A stretch of DNA of 7,725 nucleotides from Candidatus Zixiibacteriota bacterium (GTDB lineage Bacteria > Zixibacteria > MSB-5A5 > WJJR01): NCBI GenBank assembly GCA_020058315.1, contig JAGVEK010000121.1:1-7725 (forward strand), written 5' to 3'. Every line of letters starts with the position of its first letter. The first letter of the stretch is position 1. A model generated the notes under the pieces. The model ran no database searches and was not told the origin of the DNA. It was given only the letters and a program-made list of their open reading frames with translations. Shown here piece after piece: positions 1 through 7,346 of this stretch. Both the position numbers and the translations under genes were made by a program.

Positions 1-3000
1 CGGCGCGCGATTGATGTACGCCGGCGCGATCTGGTCCCACTCCTCGTGGAGTTTACCGTTCACCATGCGATTGTTCCACTGCCCCAGCCGCGCCGCGTAA
101 TCGGGCAGCGATACTTCCACCTGATGTTCTCCGATTTTGAATGCCCCCACCGCCGGGCCGCCAGTGGCGGCGCCGATGACGTAGAGACGATTGTGAGATT
201 TCTCCGGCAGCGTGATTGTCTGACCGGAGCAACGCACGACGTTGACTGCCTTCGGCGCCTTCGATCCCAGAAGGAACGGCACATCGTGGACGACAAGTGT
301 ATCCGGCAGCAAGTCCCCGGACAGGGTGTTCCCATTGCTGTCGAAATCCCCATCCTGCCGGTCGACATCAAGGCTGACACCGTCAAGGTCGAAGGGGAGG
401 CTGATTGGTTGGTATTCAGGTCGGGCACTCACTGTGCTTTTTGCAGCGGCCAATCTTAGGGCGAAGGCTTTGGGCTGATAGGGCTTCAGCGAGAACTCGA
501 TCATCCCGTCCTTGACCTCCACGGGGCCAACCGTTTCCTCAACGCCGTTGACTTGGCGCGCGGCAACGATGGGACGCGCCAAGTGCAGCCGTACTCCGTC
601 CGCAGGTTTTCCCGTCAATTCCCGCACACGAACGACAATTTCGTCTGTGTCCTCCGCGAGCTTCACGGCGTTCAGCATCACCTGCGGGGAGGATCTGTCC
701 ACCGATGGTTCCTTGCCGGCTTCGTGCCGCTCAACCGATGCAAGAGAGAATTCCTTGCCGAGTGCTCCCGCATGCGACGGTGCCTGGAAGGCGATCAGTG
801 GCTGGTTGAGCCTTGCCGCCTGCCATGCAACTCCGCCGTCGCGCCAGTCACCGGCATGCCCCTGGACCGCAAACGTGAATTTATGATGCCCGTTGTCCTG
901 GGACTTCTGGTCACCCACCCATGCCCAACTGTCGTAGACGCCGGGAGTGTGGATCAAGGTCAGGCGGAGCGTGGTGTCATTCGGATGGTCCCAACCGTAC
1001 TTGCAGTCATTGAGGACAGCAACACCGTACCCGCCGTCCCGAGATGTCATATCGGCCCACTGGTGTCCGGGGACCTCGTACAGCTCAGGATGGTTCAACC
1101 CTCGTTTGACCGTGCCAAGGCCGATGTCATAGGTGACGCTGTCATTGGGTGTTGCCACCGAGAAGGCGGCTTTGAGGAGTGTCTCCCGCTCGTACCAATC
1201 GACATCATTGTCGAACTCGACACGATTACCCGCGCCTCCTGCCGCGAGATGGATGACTGTTCGGATGGTCGATTTCCCAACCTGGCGTGAAACTTCAATG
1301 CCGATGCGTGCCTGGCCATTCTCCACGATCCGTGTCCGGATGGTATTGTCGGCAGTCTCGAGCGGTTTGGCTTTGATGTCGTCGTATTCGATCTCCCAAG
1401 CGGGCCAGCGTTTGGGTTTATCGAACAGGGTCTGCAGCCTGATCGGTTCGGTCAGCAGTTCCCGGTTGGCCGGCTTGTCGATGATCGATGCGACTTCACT
1501 CTTCTCGTTGAGTCTGACCCGATAACGCTGGTTTTCCAGCGTGCTGGCCGACACGCTCAATCCGGTTCCGAATTCCCTTGGCGACGCTTCCGGTTGGACG
1601 TCGTAAATAGCATATCCCACCGACGGAACCCGAGCGAGGAATACAATCTGAACACTGTCCCCGCTGATGCCATTCACCTGGCTGGGAACTTCCTTGCCGC
1701 GCGGATCGAAGACGCGGACTGACTTCGGCGCCGGACCCGGGAAGACAACCGTGGCCTCGACGATGTCCTCACGCGGGATTGCCAGCGGGTTGTAGACGAC
1801 CAGCGGTACTCCCTTTCCGCGCGTGTCGAGCGCGGGCGTGGTTGTCTCGACCGCGTGCTGAAGTATTCCGGCGAACTGGTTCTGGCAGAGAAGCTCGTCG
1901 TTCCACGAGTATTCGTACGCCTCAGGTATGCTGGTCCCAGTCAGATCATCATGGAACTGGTGCCAGAGAAAACGGATCCACGTGTCCTTCAATGATTGAC
2001 GCGGATATGTCATTGTGCCCAGCGTGTGGCCGATGACCGATGCGCGTTCCGTGGCATCCGCAAGCTGCTCGTTCTTGCGATTCCATCGCTTCATGGCGGC
2101 CTCAGAGCTGTAGCATCCGACACCGTGGTGCGTCATCAGGAACTCACCACGGTATCGGGGCAGTCTGATACTTGTGTCGGCCGATGCGATGTCGGCCAGA
2201 TCATCCGAGCCAATACTGCGGACCGTGAGGGGGCCATCACTCAGTTGTGCCTTCTCCAGCCACGCGACCGAGGCGGAGTCGGGCGCTCCACCGATGTCGC
2301 CGACGCCGAAGTACTTGTAGCCGGCGTAGAGTCCCGACTTCCTTCCATCGCGGTCAATCGTGTTGTACCAGGCGGTGTCCCTGCTGAGATCGGACTCGAT
2401 CGGACTGGAATAGGAACCGGGGTTGATCCCTGCGACCAGCGAGGATCCATCGACACCTTCCCAGACACCGATGTCGAATGGCATGCCGACCGACGAGCCC
2501 CACGTGAGTTTCTGCGTGGAGAAGCTCTTCAGTCCGCAGTGGGCCGCAATCGACGGTAGTGCATAGCCGAATCCGAAACAATCCGGCAGCAGCACGTCGC
2601 GCGTGGTCTTGCCGAACTCGCGCCTGAAATACCCGTTCCCGTACAGGGCGTTCCGTGTCAGCGATTCAAACGAAGGGATGTTGACATCGACAGCATCCAC
2701 CCAACTACCGGCGAGACGCCAGCGCCCGGCGGCGATGTATGACTTCAATCGCTCGTACTCTTGCGGGTAATACTCTTTGAGGAGCATGTACTTGAACGCA
2801 CCTTCGAAGGAGAACATGTAGTGCGGAAACTGATCCATGAGCTTGAAGTTGTCCCGGAATGTCGCAGGGACATACTCCTCGATGGTGTTGCGAATGTGCC
2901 AGCGCCACTGCGTGTCCAGATGGGCTAATCCGACGACGTAAAGCGTCTTCTTCTGCGATCGCGCCGAGTCGGCTGGCACCTGCGCGCTGCCGTACACGGC

Positions 3001-3045
3001 TGCGCCAATGACGAGCATCAGCGTGGCAATTCCGGTTCTGTTCAT
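1..3045 (-). CDS. Secreted GH38 alpha-mannosidase (C-terminus beyond window)
   Basis: Zn-dependent glycoside hydrolase family 38, predicted to release alpha-linked mannose from oligosaccharides or glycans outside the inner membrane. The frame is open for 1015 codons from an ATG and reaches base 1 without a stop, so the 3' end is missing. Residues 1-21 form a Sec signal peptide (hydrophobic core, then YGSA before Gln22). The catalytic N-terminal domain has AHLDTQW at 41-47, where His42 and Asp44 match the family's zinc ligands; the first His of the usual HxHxD is Leu40. LLPDCFGFG carries Asp155, the expected nucleophile and metal ligand. A helical middle region starts near Tyr298 (YRGEFLMTHHG), and WHQFHDDLTGTS holds His365, the expected last zinc ligand. 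From about residue 400 it is beta-sandwich-like with GH38 C-terminal landmarks such as DWYERETLLKAAF from 616. It lies 67 bp after the permease gene, as the last visible operon member. Family assignment is firm; linkage specificity is inferred. Confidence 0.93.
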   Translation of the reverse strand, partial: MNRTGIATLMLVIGAAVYGSAQVPADSARSQKKTLYVVGLAHLDTQWRWHIRNTIEEYVPATFRDNFKLMDQFPHYMFSFEGAFKYMLLKEYYPQEYERLKSYIAAGRWRLAGSWVDAVDVNIPSFESLTRNALYGNGYFRREFGKTTRDVLLPDCFGFGYALPSIAAHCGLKSFSTQKLTWGSSVGMPFDIGVWEGVDGSSLVAGINPGSYSSPIESDLSRDTAWYNTIDRDGRKSGLYAGYKYFGVGDIGGAPDSASVAWLEKAQLSDGPLTVRSIGSDDLADIASADTSIRLPRYRGEFLMTHHGVGCYSSEAAMKRWNRKNEQLADATERASVIGHTLGTMTYPRQSLKDTWIRFLWHQFHDDLTGTSIPEAYEYSWNDELLCQNQFAGILQHAVETTTPALDTRGKGVPLVVYNPLAIPREDIVEATVVFPGPAPKSVRVFDPRGKEVPSQVNGISGDSVQIVFLARVPSVGYAIYDVQPEASPREFGTGLSVSASTLENQRYRVRLNEKSEVASIIDKPANRELLTEPIRLQTLFDKPKRWPAWEIEYDDIKAKPLETADNTIRTRIVENGQARIGIEVSRQVGKSTIRTVIHLAAGGAGNRVEFDNDVDWYERETLLKAAFSVATPNDSVTYDIGLGTVKRGLNHPELYEVPGHQWADMTSRDGGYGVAVLNDCKYGWDHPNDTTLRLTLIHTPGVYDSWAWVGDQKSQDNGHHKFTFAVQGHAGDWRDGGVAWQAARLNQPLIAFQAPSHAGALGKEFSLASVERHEAGKEPSVDRSSPQVMLNAVKLAEDTDEIVVRVRELTGKPADGVRLHLARPIVAARQVNGVEETVGPVEVKDGMIEFSLKPYQPKAFALRLAAAKSTVSARPEYQPISLPFDLDGVSLDVDRQDGDFDSNGNTLSGDLLPDTLVVHDVPFLLGSKAPKAVNVVRCSGQTITLPEKSHNRLYVIGAATGGPAVGAFKIGEHQVEVSLPDYAARLGQWNNRMVNGKLHEEWDQIAPAYINRAP

Positions 3046-3052
3046 ATCAGTT

Positions 3053-3059
3053 CCCCTCC
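3053..3059 (-). promoter_or_regulatory. Ribosome binding site of the mannosidase gene
   Basis: GGAGGGG on the minus strand lies 7 bases before the ATG at 3045. It fixes that ATG as the start, although the frame stays open upstream to a stop at 3153-3151. The signal peptide beginning directly at this Met agrees. Confidence 0.75.
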
Positions 3060-3112
3060 ATTCAATCGTCGTGTGAGAAACGCGCAGTCCTGGGCCTCCC
3101 CGCCCGTGACTC

Positions 3113-4477
3113 TCATGAGTGTGACGTCCGCAAGCGAAACCTCTGCTGCTTCAAACGATCCAGCAGCACTGCACCAAGGATCACCAGGCCGAGCACGACC
3201 TTCTGAGTATAAGTCTCCACGTTAGTCAGATTCATGCCGTTCTGAATGACCGCGATGATGAATGCACCGATCAACGTTCCGAAGATGCGTCCCTCGCCCC
3301 CACTCAGGCTGGTGCCGCCAACGACCACCGCCGCGATCACATAGAGCTCGTACGTGAGTCCGTAAGTCGGTGCGCCGCTCTTCAACTGCGAGGCCATGAT
3401 GACCCCGCCGAGACCGGCCAACAATCCACAGAGAGTGTACACCAGCAGGAGTATCCCCCCCACCCGGACACCGGAGAGACGTGCGGCTTCCGCGTTGCCG
3501 CCAACCGCGTAGATGTACCGCCCCAGCGTTGTGCGTGTCATGACGATGTGCGCAACAGCATAGAGCACGATCATCAGAATAACGGCATAGGGTATTCGCA
3601 GGAGCGGTTCTGCTCCCCTTCCCAGGAGAACGAATCCGCCGGGGATCTGATAGATCGGTTTCCCCTGGGAGATGATGTACGCGACGCCGGCGGCGACCTG
3701 CATCATGGCGAGCGTGGCGATGAACGGGGGGATGCGGAATCGCGTGATCATGAGCCCGCTGAACGCGCCGATCGCTCCACAAAGCAGGATTCCACCCAGG
3801 CCGGACAGCAGCATCGACCAAGTCGAAGCGTTGTCGCCCCCCGCGTTGCCGATCAGCCAGGCCGTGACGACGGCCGACAGCGCGATCAGGCTTCCAACCG
3901 ACAAATCGATCCCGGCGGTGATGATGACCATGGTCATGCCGATCGCGATGATGGCGATGACCGTGATCTGGTTGGCGACATTTCGCACATTGTCAGCCAG
4001 CAGGAAAGTTGGCCAGCGGTGCGAGGGGGGAGTGGCCACGCGGACCGACGACAGGCTGGGAATCTGCGCGATGATCGCCTGCACCACCGGCGCGAAGGAC
4101 TGCGTCGTCGCAATCAGTTGAATCTGTTTGGCCGAATCTCCCAAAGCGGCCAGTCCTGCGCGGACAACCGACGGATCACCCGCCAGGACGCGGACCACAC
4201 CATAGCCGCGCTCATGCAGGCTGGCTTGAAGGGCATCCGCGAAGAGCCTGTCCTGCGCATTGTCGCCGCAAGCAATCAGGACTCCGGTCGATGCTGAGTC
4301 CGTTGCCGGCAATTCCGCCAGCATCTCATTCGCGGCATTCTCGCCGCTTGGGTACTGGTCCTGAAGGGTAAGAATCGAGAACAGGATACAAAGCAGAACA
4401 AGGATCCCGAGCATGCCGTAGTTGGCGACGAACCGGGAGAGGCCGAGTGAGGGAGCGGATTTGCTTTGGGCGGTCAT
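3113..4477 (-). CDS. rbsC: CUT2-family sugar ABC transporter permease with a large periplasmic insertion
   Basis: Inner-membrane permease of the ribose/galactose/xylose (CUT2) class, expected to form a dimer with the adjacent duplicated ATPase. 454 residues from ATG 4477, against about 320-350 usual for the family. Hallmarks are AGIDLSVGS at 188-196 and YAVGGNAEAARLSGV at 323-337. Hydrophobic segments lie near 21-39, 168-187, 195-210, 224-245, 252-270, 294-313, 337-361, 376-390, 399-415 and 427-441. The extra length sits between segment 1 and segment 2 (about 43-158): a soluble block with alternating strands (GVLIAC, VVRVLAG, QIQLIATT, VRVAT) and amphipathic helices. I chose ATG 4477 because AAGGA precedes it by 10 bases. 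The frame extends upstream to ATG 4567, but those 30 extra residues are Pro/Ser/Arg-rich and have a poorly spaced ribosome site. The symbol is a family name; the substrate is unknown, and linkage to the mannosidase suggests mannose or a mannoside. Confidence 0.92.
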   Translation of the reverse strand: MTAQSKSAPSLGLSRFVANYGMLGILVLLCILFSILTLQDQYPSGENAANEMLAELPATDSASTGVLIACGDNAQDRLFADALQASLHERGYGVVRVLAGDPSVVRAGLAALGDSAKQIQLIATTQSFAPVVQAIIAQIPSLSSVRVATPPSHRWPTFLLADNVRNVANQITVIAIIAIGMTMVIITAGIDLSVGSLIALSAVVTAWLIGNAGGDNASTWSMLLSGLGGILLCGAIGAFSGLMITRFRIPPFIATLAMMQVAAGVAYIISQGKPIYQIPGGFVLLGRGAEPLLRIPYAVILMIVLYAVAHIVMTRTTLGRYIYAVGGNAEAARLSGVRVGGILLLVYTLCGLLAGLGGVIMASQLKSGAPTYGLTYELYVIAAVVVGGTSLSGGEGRIFGTLIGAFIIAVIQNGMNLTNVETYTQKVVLGLVILGAVLLDRLKQQRFRLRTSHS

Positions 4478-4487
4478 GTCAGGGGAG

Positions 4488-4492
4488 TCCTT
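4488..4492 (-). promoter_or_regulatory. Ribosome binding site supporting the inner start of the permease
   Basis: AAGGA on the minus strand lies 10 bases before ATG 4477. The alternative ATG 4567 has only AGGA almost touching the start codon, so the shorter protein is preferred. The site is moderate in strength, and the choice is not certain. Confidence 0.45.
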
Positions 4493-4507
4493 GCGGAGCA
4501 TCGAAGG

Positions 4508-4531
4508 AGGTCGGACAGGAGTGTCCGGCCT
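4508..4531. repeat. REP-like imperfect palindrome between ATPase and permease genes
   Basis: On the plus strand two 10-base arms, AGGTCGGACA and TGTCCGGCCT, flank the loop GGAG. They pair fully if one T-G wobble is allowed. On the transcribed (minus) strand the same pair is a single C/A mismatch, leaving a perfect 6-bp core CGGACA/TGTCCG. No U-run follows, so it is not a standard intrinsic terminator. It lies about 16 bases upstream of the permease ribosome site. It looks like the short interspersed palindromes found between genes in many bacteria, but only one full copy is in this window. Confidence 0.5.
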
Positions 4532-4561
4532 TGGACTGATTTCTCGGTCGGACGGACACTC
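4519..4561 (-). repeat. 9-bp inverted repeat competing with the palindrome
   Basis: GAGTGTCCG at 4519-4527 and CGGACACTC at 4553-4561 are perfect reverse complements separated by 25 bases. The 4522-4527 part is also the right arm of the 4508-4531 palindrome, so the two hairpins cannot form together in the mRNA. The arrangement resembles an attenuator or translational switch in outline, but nothing else (leader peptide, U-run) supports a regulatory role. If translation starts at 4567, this stretch is coding. Confidence 0.4.
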
Positions 4562-4620
4562 GTGCATATCCTGGCGTGCGCCTCAATAGTGACTCTCTGA
4601 GCGCTCTTCTCGTCATGTGC

Positions 4621-6120
4621 TCACCCGGCCAGCGCCATGATGTCGTGCTGGGTCGCGCTGGACGGATCCAGCTCCCCGGTGATCTGGCCATCGCGCATCA
4701 CGAGTATTCGGTGGCTGATTCCCAGCACCTCCGGGAGTTCTGAGGAGATCATGATCACGATCTTCCCCTCCGCGGCCAGATCGCGGATTAGAAGGTACAT
4801 ATCGTACTTTGCGCCGACGTCGATACCGCGCGTTGGCTCATCGAAGATAATCACCTGTGACTTCGTCTCCAGCCACCGCGCTACAAGGAGTTTCTGCTGG
4901 TTGCCGCCGGACAGATCTTCCGCTTTCTGATCCGGCCCGGCGAGGCGGATGTTCAAGTTCTCGACGTGACGCAGGAACCTGGCCGATTCCTTCGGTCGAT
5001 CGATCCACCCCAGACGTGACCATGCGCCCAGATTGGGCAGGGCGAAGTTGTCTTTGGCCGATGCCTTCAAGATCAGTCCCTGCAGCTTGCGATCTTCCGT
5101 CAGAAGACAAATGCCATGACGAATCGCCTGGCGGGGAGAGCTGACCTCGACCGGATGGCCATAAAGGGCGATCTCTCCGCGATCCTTCTGATCGGCGCCG
5201 AAGATCAATCTGGCGAGTTCGGTGCGCCCGGCTCCCATCAAGCCGGCCAGCCCGAGAACTTCGCCTCGTCTGGCCGAGAATGATGCATCGCGGATCATCC
5301 CGCCGAAGAGATGCCGCACTTCGAACCCCGTTTTGTCCGACGGTGGCGGCGCCTTCGGGAATTCCTCTTTGAGGGATCGCCCAACCATCTGCTCGATGAG
5401 ACTTTGCCGTGTAAGTTCCGACACGCGACAAGAATTGATGGTCATCCCGTCGCGCATGATCGTTACCCGGTCGGCAATGGCCAGGATCTCGTCGAGCCGG
5501 TGGCCGATGAAAACGATCCCAACCTGCTGGCTGGTCAATTCTCTCAGAATGCCAAACAGGGTTTCCACCTCGCGTGGCATCAGCGCGGCTGTGGGTTCAT
5601 CCATGACGAGGATCCGGGCATCGGCAAGGAGTGCTCGCGCGATTTCGACCAATTGCTGCTCGGCTACGGTCAAATCCCTGACCAGGGAATCGGGGTTGAT
5701 CGTGACCCCCAGTTCTTCAAACTGCGCGATCGCCGTCTTTCGTTCAAAGGCGGAGTCGATGAACGTCGCCTTGGTGTGCTCATGACCCAAGAACAAGTTG
5801 GCGCTGGCACTCAGACCCGGCACCAGGGTCAGCTCCTGATAGATGGCGGCAATGCCCAAGCGCTGCGCATCCGCGGGCGAATGGATCATGACCCGCTCAC
5901 CATTCACCATCATGGTGCCTGCATCCGCCCGATGCACACCGGTGAGTATCTTAACCAGCGTGCTTTTCCCGGCACCGTTGGCGCCCACGAGGGCGTGGAT
6001 TTCGCCGCGTTGGAGTTTGAACGACGCGGAATCGACGGCGAGCACGCCCGGAAAGGCTTTCCGGATGCCGCTCATCTGCAGAACTGGTGGATGCTCGTCG
6101 TCTGCCACAGGGCGTGCCAC
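4621..6120 (-). CDS. rbsA: Sugar ABC transporter ATPase with two fused nucleotide-binding domains (RbsA/MglA type)
   Basis: Cytoplasmic ATPase that powers CUT2 sugar import; 499 residues, normal for the family. First domain: Walker A GANGAGKST at 46-54, Q-loop YQE at 94-96, signature-like LTVAEQQ at 150-156, Walker B ILVMDEP at 170-176, switch His207. Second domain: degenerate Walker A GLMGAGRTE at 293-301 (Arg in place of Lys, as usual in this family), signature LSGGNQQK at 403-410, Walker B VIIFDEP at 423-429, and ISSELPEV in place of an H-loop, also typical. The start is a GTG 11 bases after the stop of the binding-protein gene; no clear Shine-Dalgarno is seen, so coupled translation is likely. 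An in-frame GTG at codon 5 is an alternative start. The permease gene follows. The symbol denotes the family, not proven ribose specificity. Confidence 0.95.
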   Translation of the reverse strand: MARPVADDEHPPVLQMSGIRKAFPGVLAVDSASFKLQRGEIHALVGANGAGKSTLVKILTGVHRADAGTMMVNGERVMIHSPADAQRLGIAAIYQELTLVPGLSASANLFLGHEHTKATFIDSAFERKTAIAQFEELGVTINPDSLVRDLTVAEQQLVEIARALLADARILVMDEPTAALMPREVETLFGILRELTSQQVGIVFIGHRLDEILAIADRVTIMRDGMTINSCRVSELTRQSLIEQMVGRSLKEEFPKAPPPSDKTGFEVRHLFGGMIRDASFSARRGEVLGLAGLMGAGRTELARLIFGADQKDRGEIALYGHPVEVSSPRQAIRHGICLLTEDRKLQGLILKASAKDNFALPNLGAWSRLGWIDRPKESARFLRHVENLNIRLAGPDQKAEDLSGGNQQKLLVARWLETKSQVIIFDEPTRGIDVGAKYDMYLLIRDLAAEGKIVIMISSELPEVLGISHRILVMRDGQITGELDPSSATQHDIMALAG

Positions 6121-6131
6121 TGACAGAACTG

Positions 6132-7100
6132 CTACTCTTGTGAGCCGGAGGCGCTCTCCCGATCGTAGATGGCACAGGGAATCAGGATCGCCCCAGAAAC
6201 ATTTCCACCGGCGAAGTAGGCCTTCAGCGTCTCGATCGTCCTCTGCCCGATGACGCGTGGTTGCTGGATGACGTCAGCGTAGATTTTCCCCGCTTTGATC
6301 GCCGCGCGCGCCTCGGGCACAGCGTCAAAACCGACAATTGTCACACGCCCCACCTTGCCGGCTTTCTCCACTGCTGCCAATGCGCCCAGCGCCGAATCGT
6401 CATTGATCCCGAAGATCGCGGCCAGATTCGGGTGCGCCTGCAGGACATCCTCAGCGGTGCGGAACGCCTGCTCTTTGGCCCCGTGACCGGAGAGCTTGGC
6501 CACGATCTTTATGTTCGGGTACTTCCTCAGTTCATCCTCGAATCCCTTGACCCGCTGGATGACCGACTCGACTTCTGGATGATCAATGACCGCCACCTCA
6601 CCGGTTCCGTTCAGAGCTTTCGCGACCGCCTGCGCCGCGAGCGCCCCACCGGCAATATTATCCGACGCCACATGCGACACGATCTTGACCCCGTCGGCCA
6701 GACAGGCGATGTCGGCGGTGAACACCGGAATACCGGCGTCGTTGGCAGCGCGTATCGCCGTCCCAATCGACTTGGAATCGCACGGCGAGACAATGATCGC
6801 ATCGACCTTGCGAACGATGAAGTCCTGGACCTGGTCCTTCTGCCTGGCAACGTCGAATTCTCCCGCCGTAACCAGAAGTTCGTAACCGTTCTGTGAGGCC
6901 GCCTCTCTCAGACCGCTCTCGAGATCCTGGTAGAACGGGTGCGTTCTGGTGAGCAGAGAAACACCGACCGTGAGCTTGGCCTTGGCCGCAGCCTTGCCCT
7001 CCACCTTCCCCTTCTCCGGGGTTCCTTTACCGCACCCAACTGCGAACACAGCGACGGACAGCGCCAAAGCAAAGCGCGCGACAGATCTTGTGGAATTCAT
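6132..7100 (-). CDS. rbsB: Periplasmic sugar-binding lipoprotein of the CUT2 transporter
   Basis: Substrate-binding protein (Peripla_BP_4, ribose/galactose-binding fold) that delivers a sugar to the permease encoded downstream; 322 residues. A hydrophobic signal stretch ends in AVGC at 20-23, a lipobox, so Cys23 should be lipid-anchored. An Ala/Lys/Gly-rich linker covers about 24-42. The mature two-lobe domain starts at LTVGVSLL. By position relative to E. coli RbsB, likely ligand contacts are Asp130, Arg183, Asn233 (INDD), Asp259 (GFDA) and Gln279 or Gln280. The Arg that follows the first Asp in RbsB is Ile131 here, which argues against simple ribose specificity. First gene of the transporter operon, with a strong ribosome site and 11 bp before the ATPase gene. 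The symbol is a family label; given the downstream mannosidase, mannose or a small mannoside is a plausible ligand (inference). Confidence 0.93.
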   Translation of the reverse strand: MNSTRSVARFALALSVAVFAVGCGKGTPEKGKVEGKAAAKAKLTVGVSLLTRTHPFYQDLESGLREAASQNGYELLVTAGEFDVARQKDQVQDFIVRKVDAIIVSPCDSKSIGTAIRAANDAGIPVFTADIACLADGVKIVSHVASDNIAGGALAAQAVAKALNGTGEVAVIDHPEVESVIQRVKGFEDELRKYPNIKIVAKLSGHGAKEQAFRTAEDVLQAHPNLAAIFGINDDSALGALAAVEKAGKVGRVTIVGFDAVPEARAAIKAGKIYADVIQQPRVIGQRTIETLKAYFAGGNVSGAILIPCAIYDRESASGSQE

Positions 7101-7106
7101 GCCGAC

Positions 7107-7112
7107 ACCTCC
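7107..7112 (-). promoter_or_regulatory. Ribosome binding site of the binding-protein gene
   Basis: GGAGGT on the minus strand lies 6 bases before ATG 7100. It is a near-consensus Shine-Dalgarno and fits a highly translated binding protein at the head of the operon. Confidence 0.8.
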
Positions 7113-7119
7113 ATGACGG

Positions 7120-7128
7120 AGTATAGCA
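7120..7128 (-). promoter_or_regulatory. Possible extended -10 promoter of the transporter operon
   Basis: On the minus strand TGC is followed directly by TATACT, which fits an extended -10 (TGn plus hexamer). No -35 hexamer is seen 16-18 bases upstream. Transcription would start near 7113, leaving a leader of only about 13 bases that barely includes the ribosome site, so this may be a chance match. It lies in the only sizeable gap ahead of the operon. Confidence 0.25.
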
Positions 7129-7346
7129 AATCAGAAGGGCAGAGGCTTGCAGAAGTTCAATCCTCGCAGGGCTGACTCTCAGGGCCAAGATAGAACCTCC
7201 CGGGCCGGATCACGGGCAAGGAGGTTTCCTGCTCCCTCTCGGATCGGCGAGCGTTCAATTGAGTGTGCGTCGTCCAACAATTCGGACACGTTCGGGCTCC
7301 AGGCTAAGACACGCGCACCCCTGCCACCATTGGTGGAGAGATTTGG

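Noticed and set aside
553..1290. Plus-strand open frame of 245 codons within the mannosidase region
   Set aside because: The minus strand is open across the whole region with clear GH38 motifs; the plus-strand product is Arg/Pro/Cys-rich and unlike any family I know.
3046..3112. GGGC/GCCC pair in the gap between permease and mannosidase as a terminator
   Set aside because: A 4-bp stem without a U-run; the genes are more likely co-transcribed.
3548..4297. Plus-strand open frame of 249 codons opposite the permease
   Set aside because: Its Asp/Arg/Gln-rich composition is what a complementary reading of membrane-protein codons produces; it is a shadow.
5311..6123. Plus-strand open frame of 270 codons opposite the ATPase gene
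   Set aside because: It mirrors the complete, motif-rich ATPase on the minus strand, has no recognisable domain and no ribosome site of note. Long antisense frames are expected in GC-rich coding DNA.
7148..7170. tRNA T-arm-like string (AGTTCAATCCTC) in the intergenic region
   Set aside because: The flanking bases do not form the T stem, and there is no acceptor, anticodon or D arm around it.
7324..7336. Palindrome CCACCATTGGTGG just after the hsdR stop as a terminator
   Set aside because: Only a 5-6 bp stem, with no run of T following on the minus strand. Not enough to call an intrinsic terminator.
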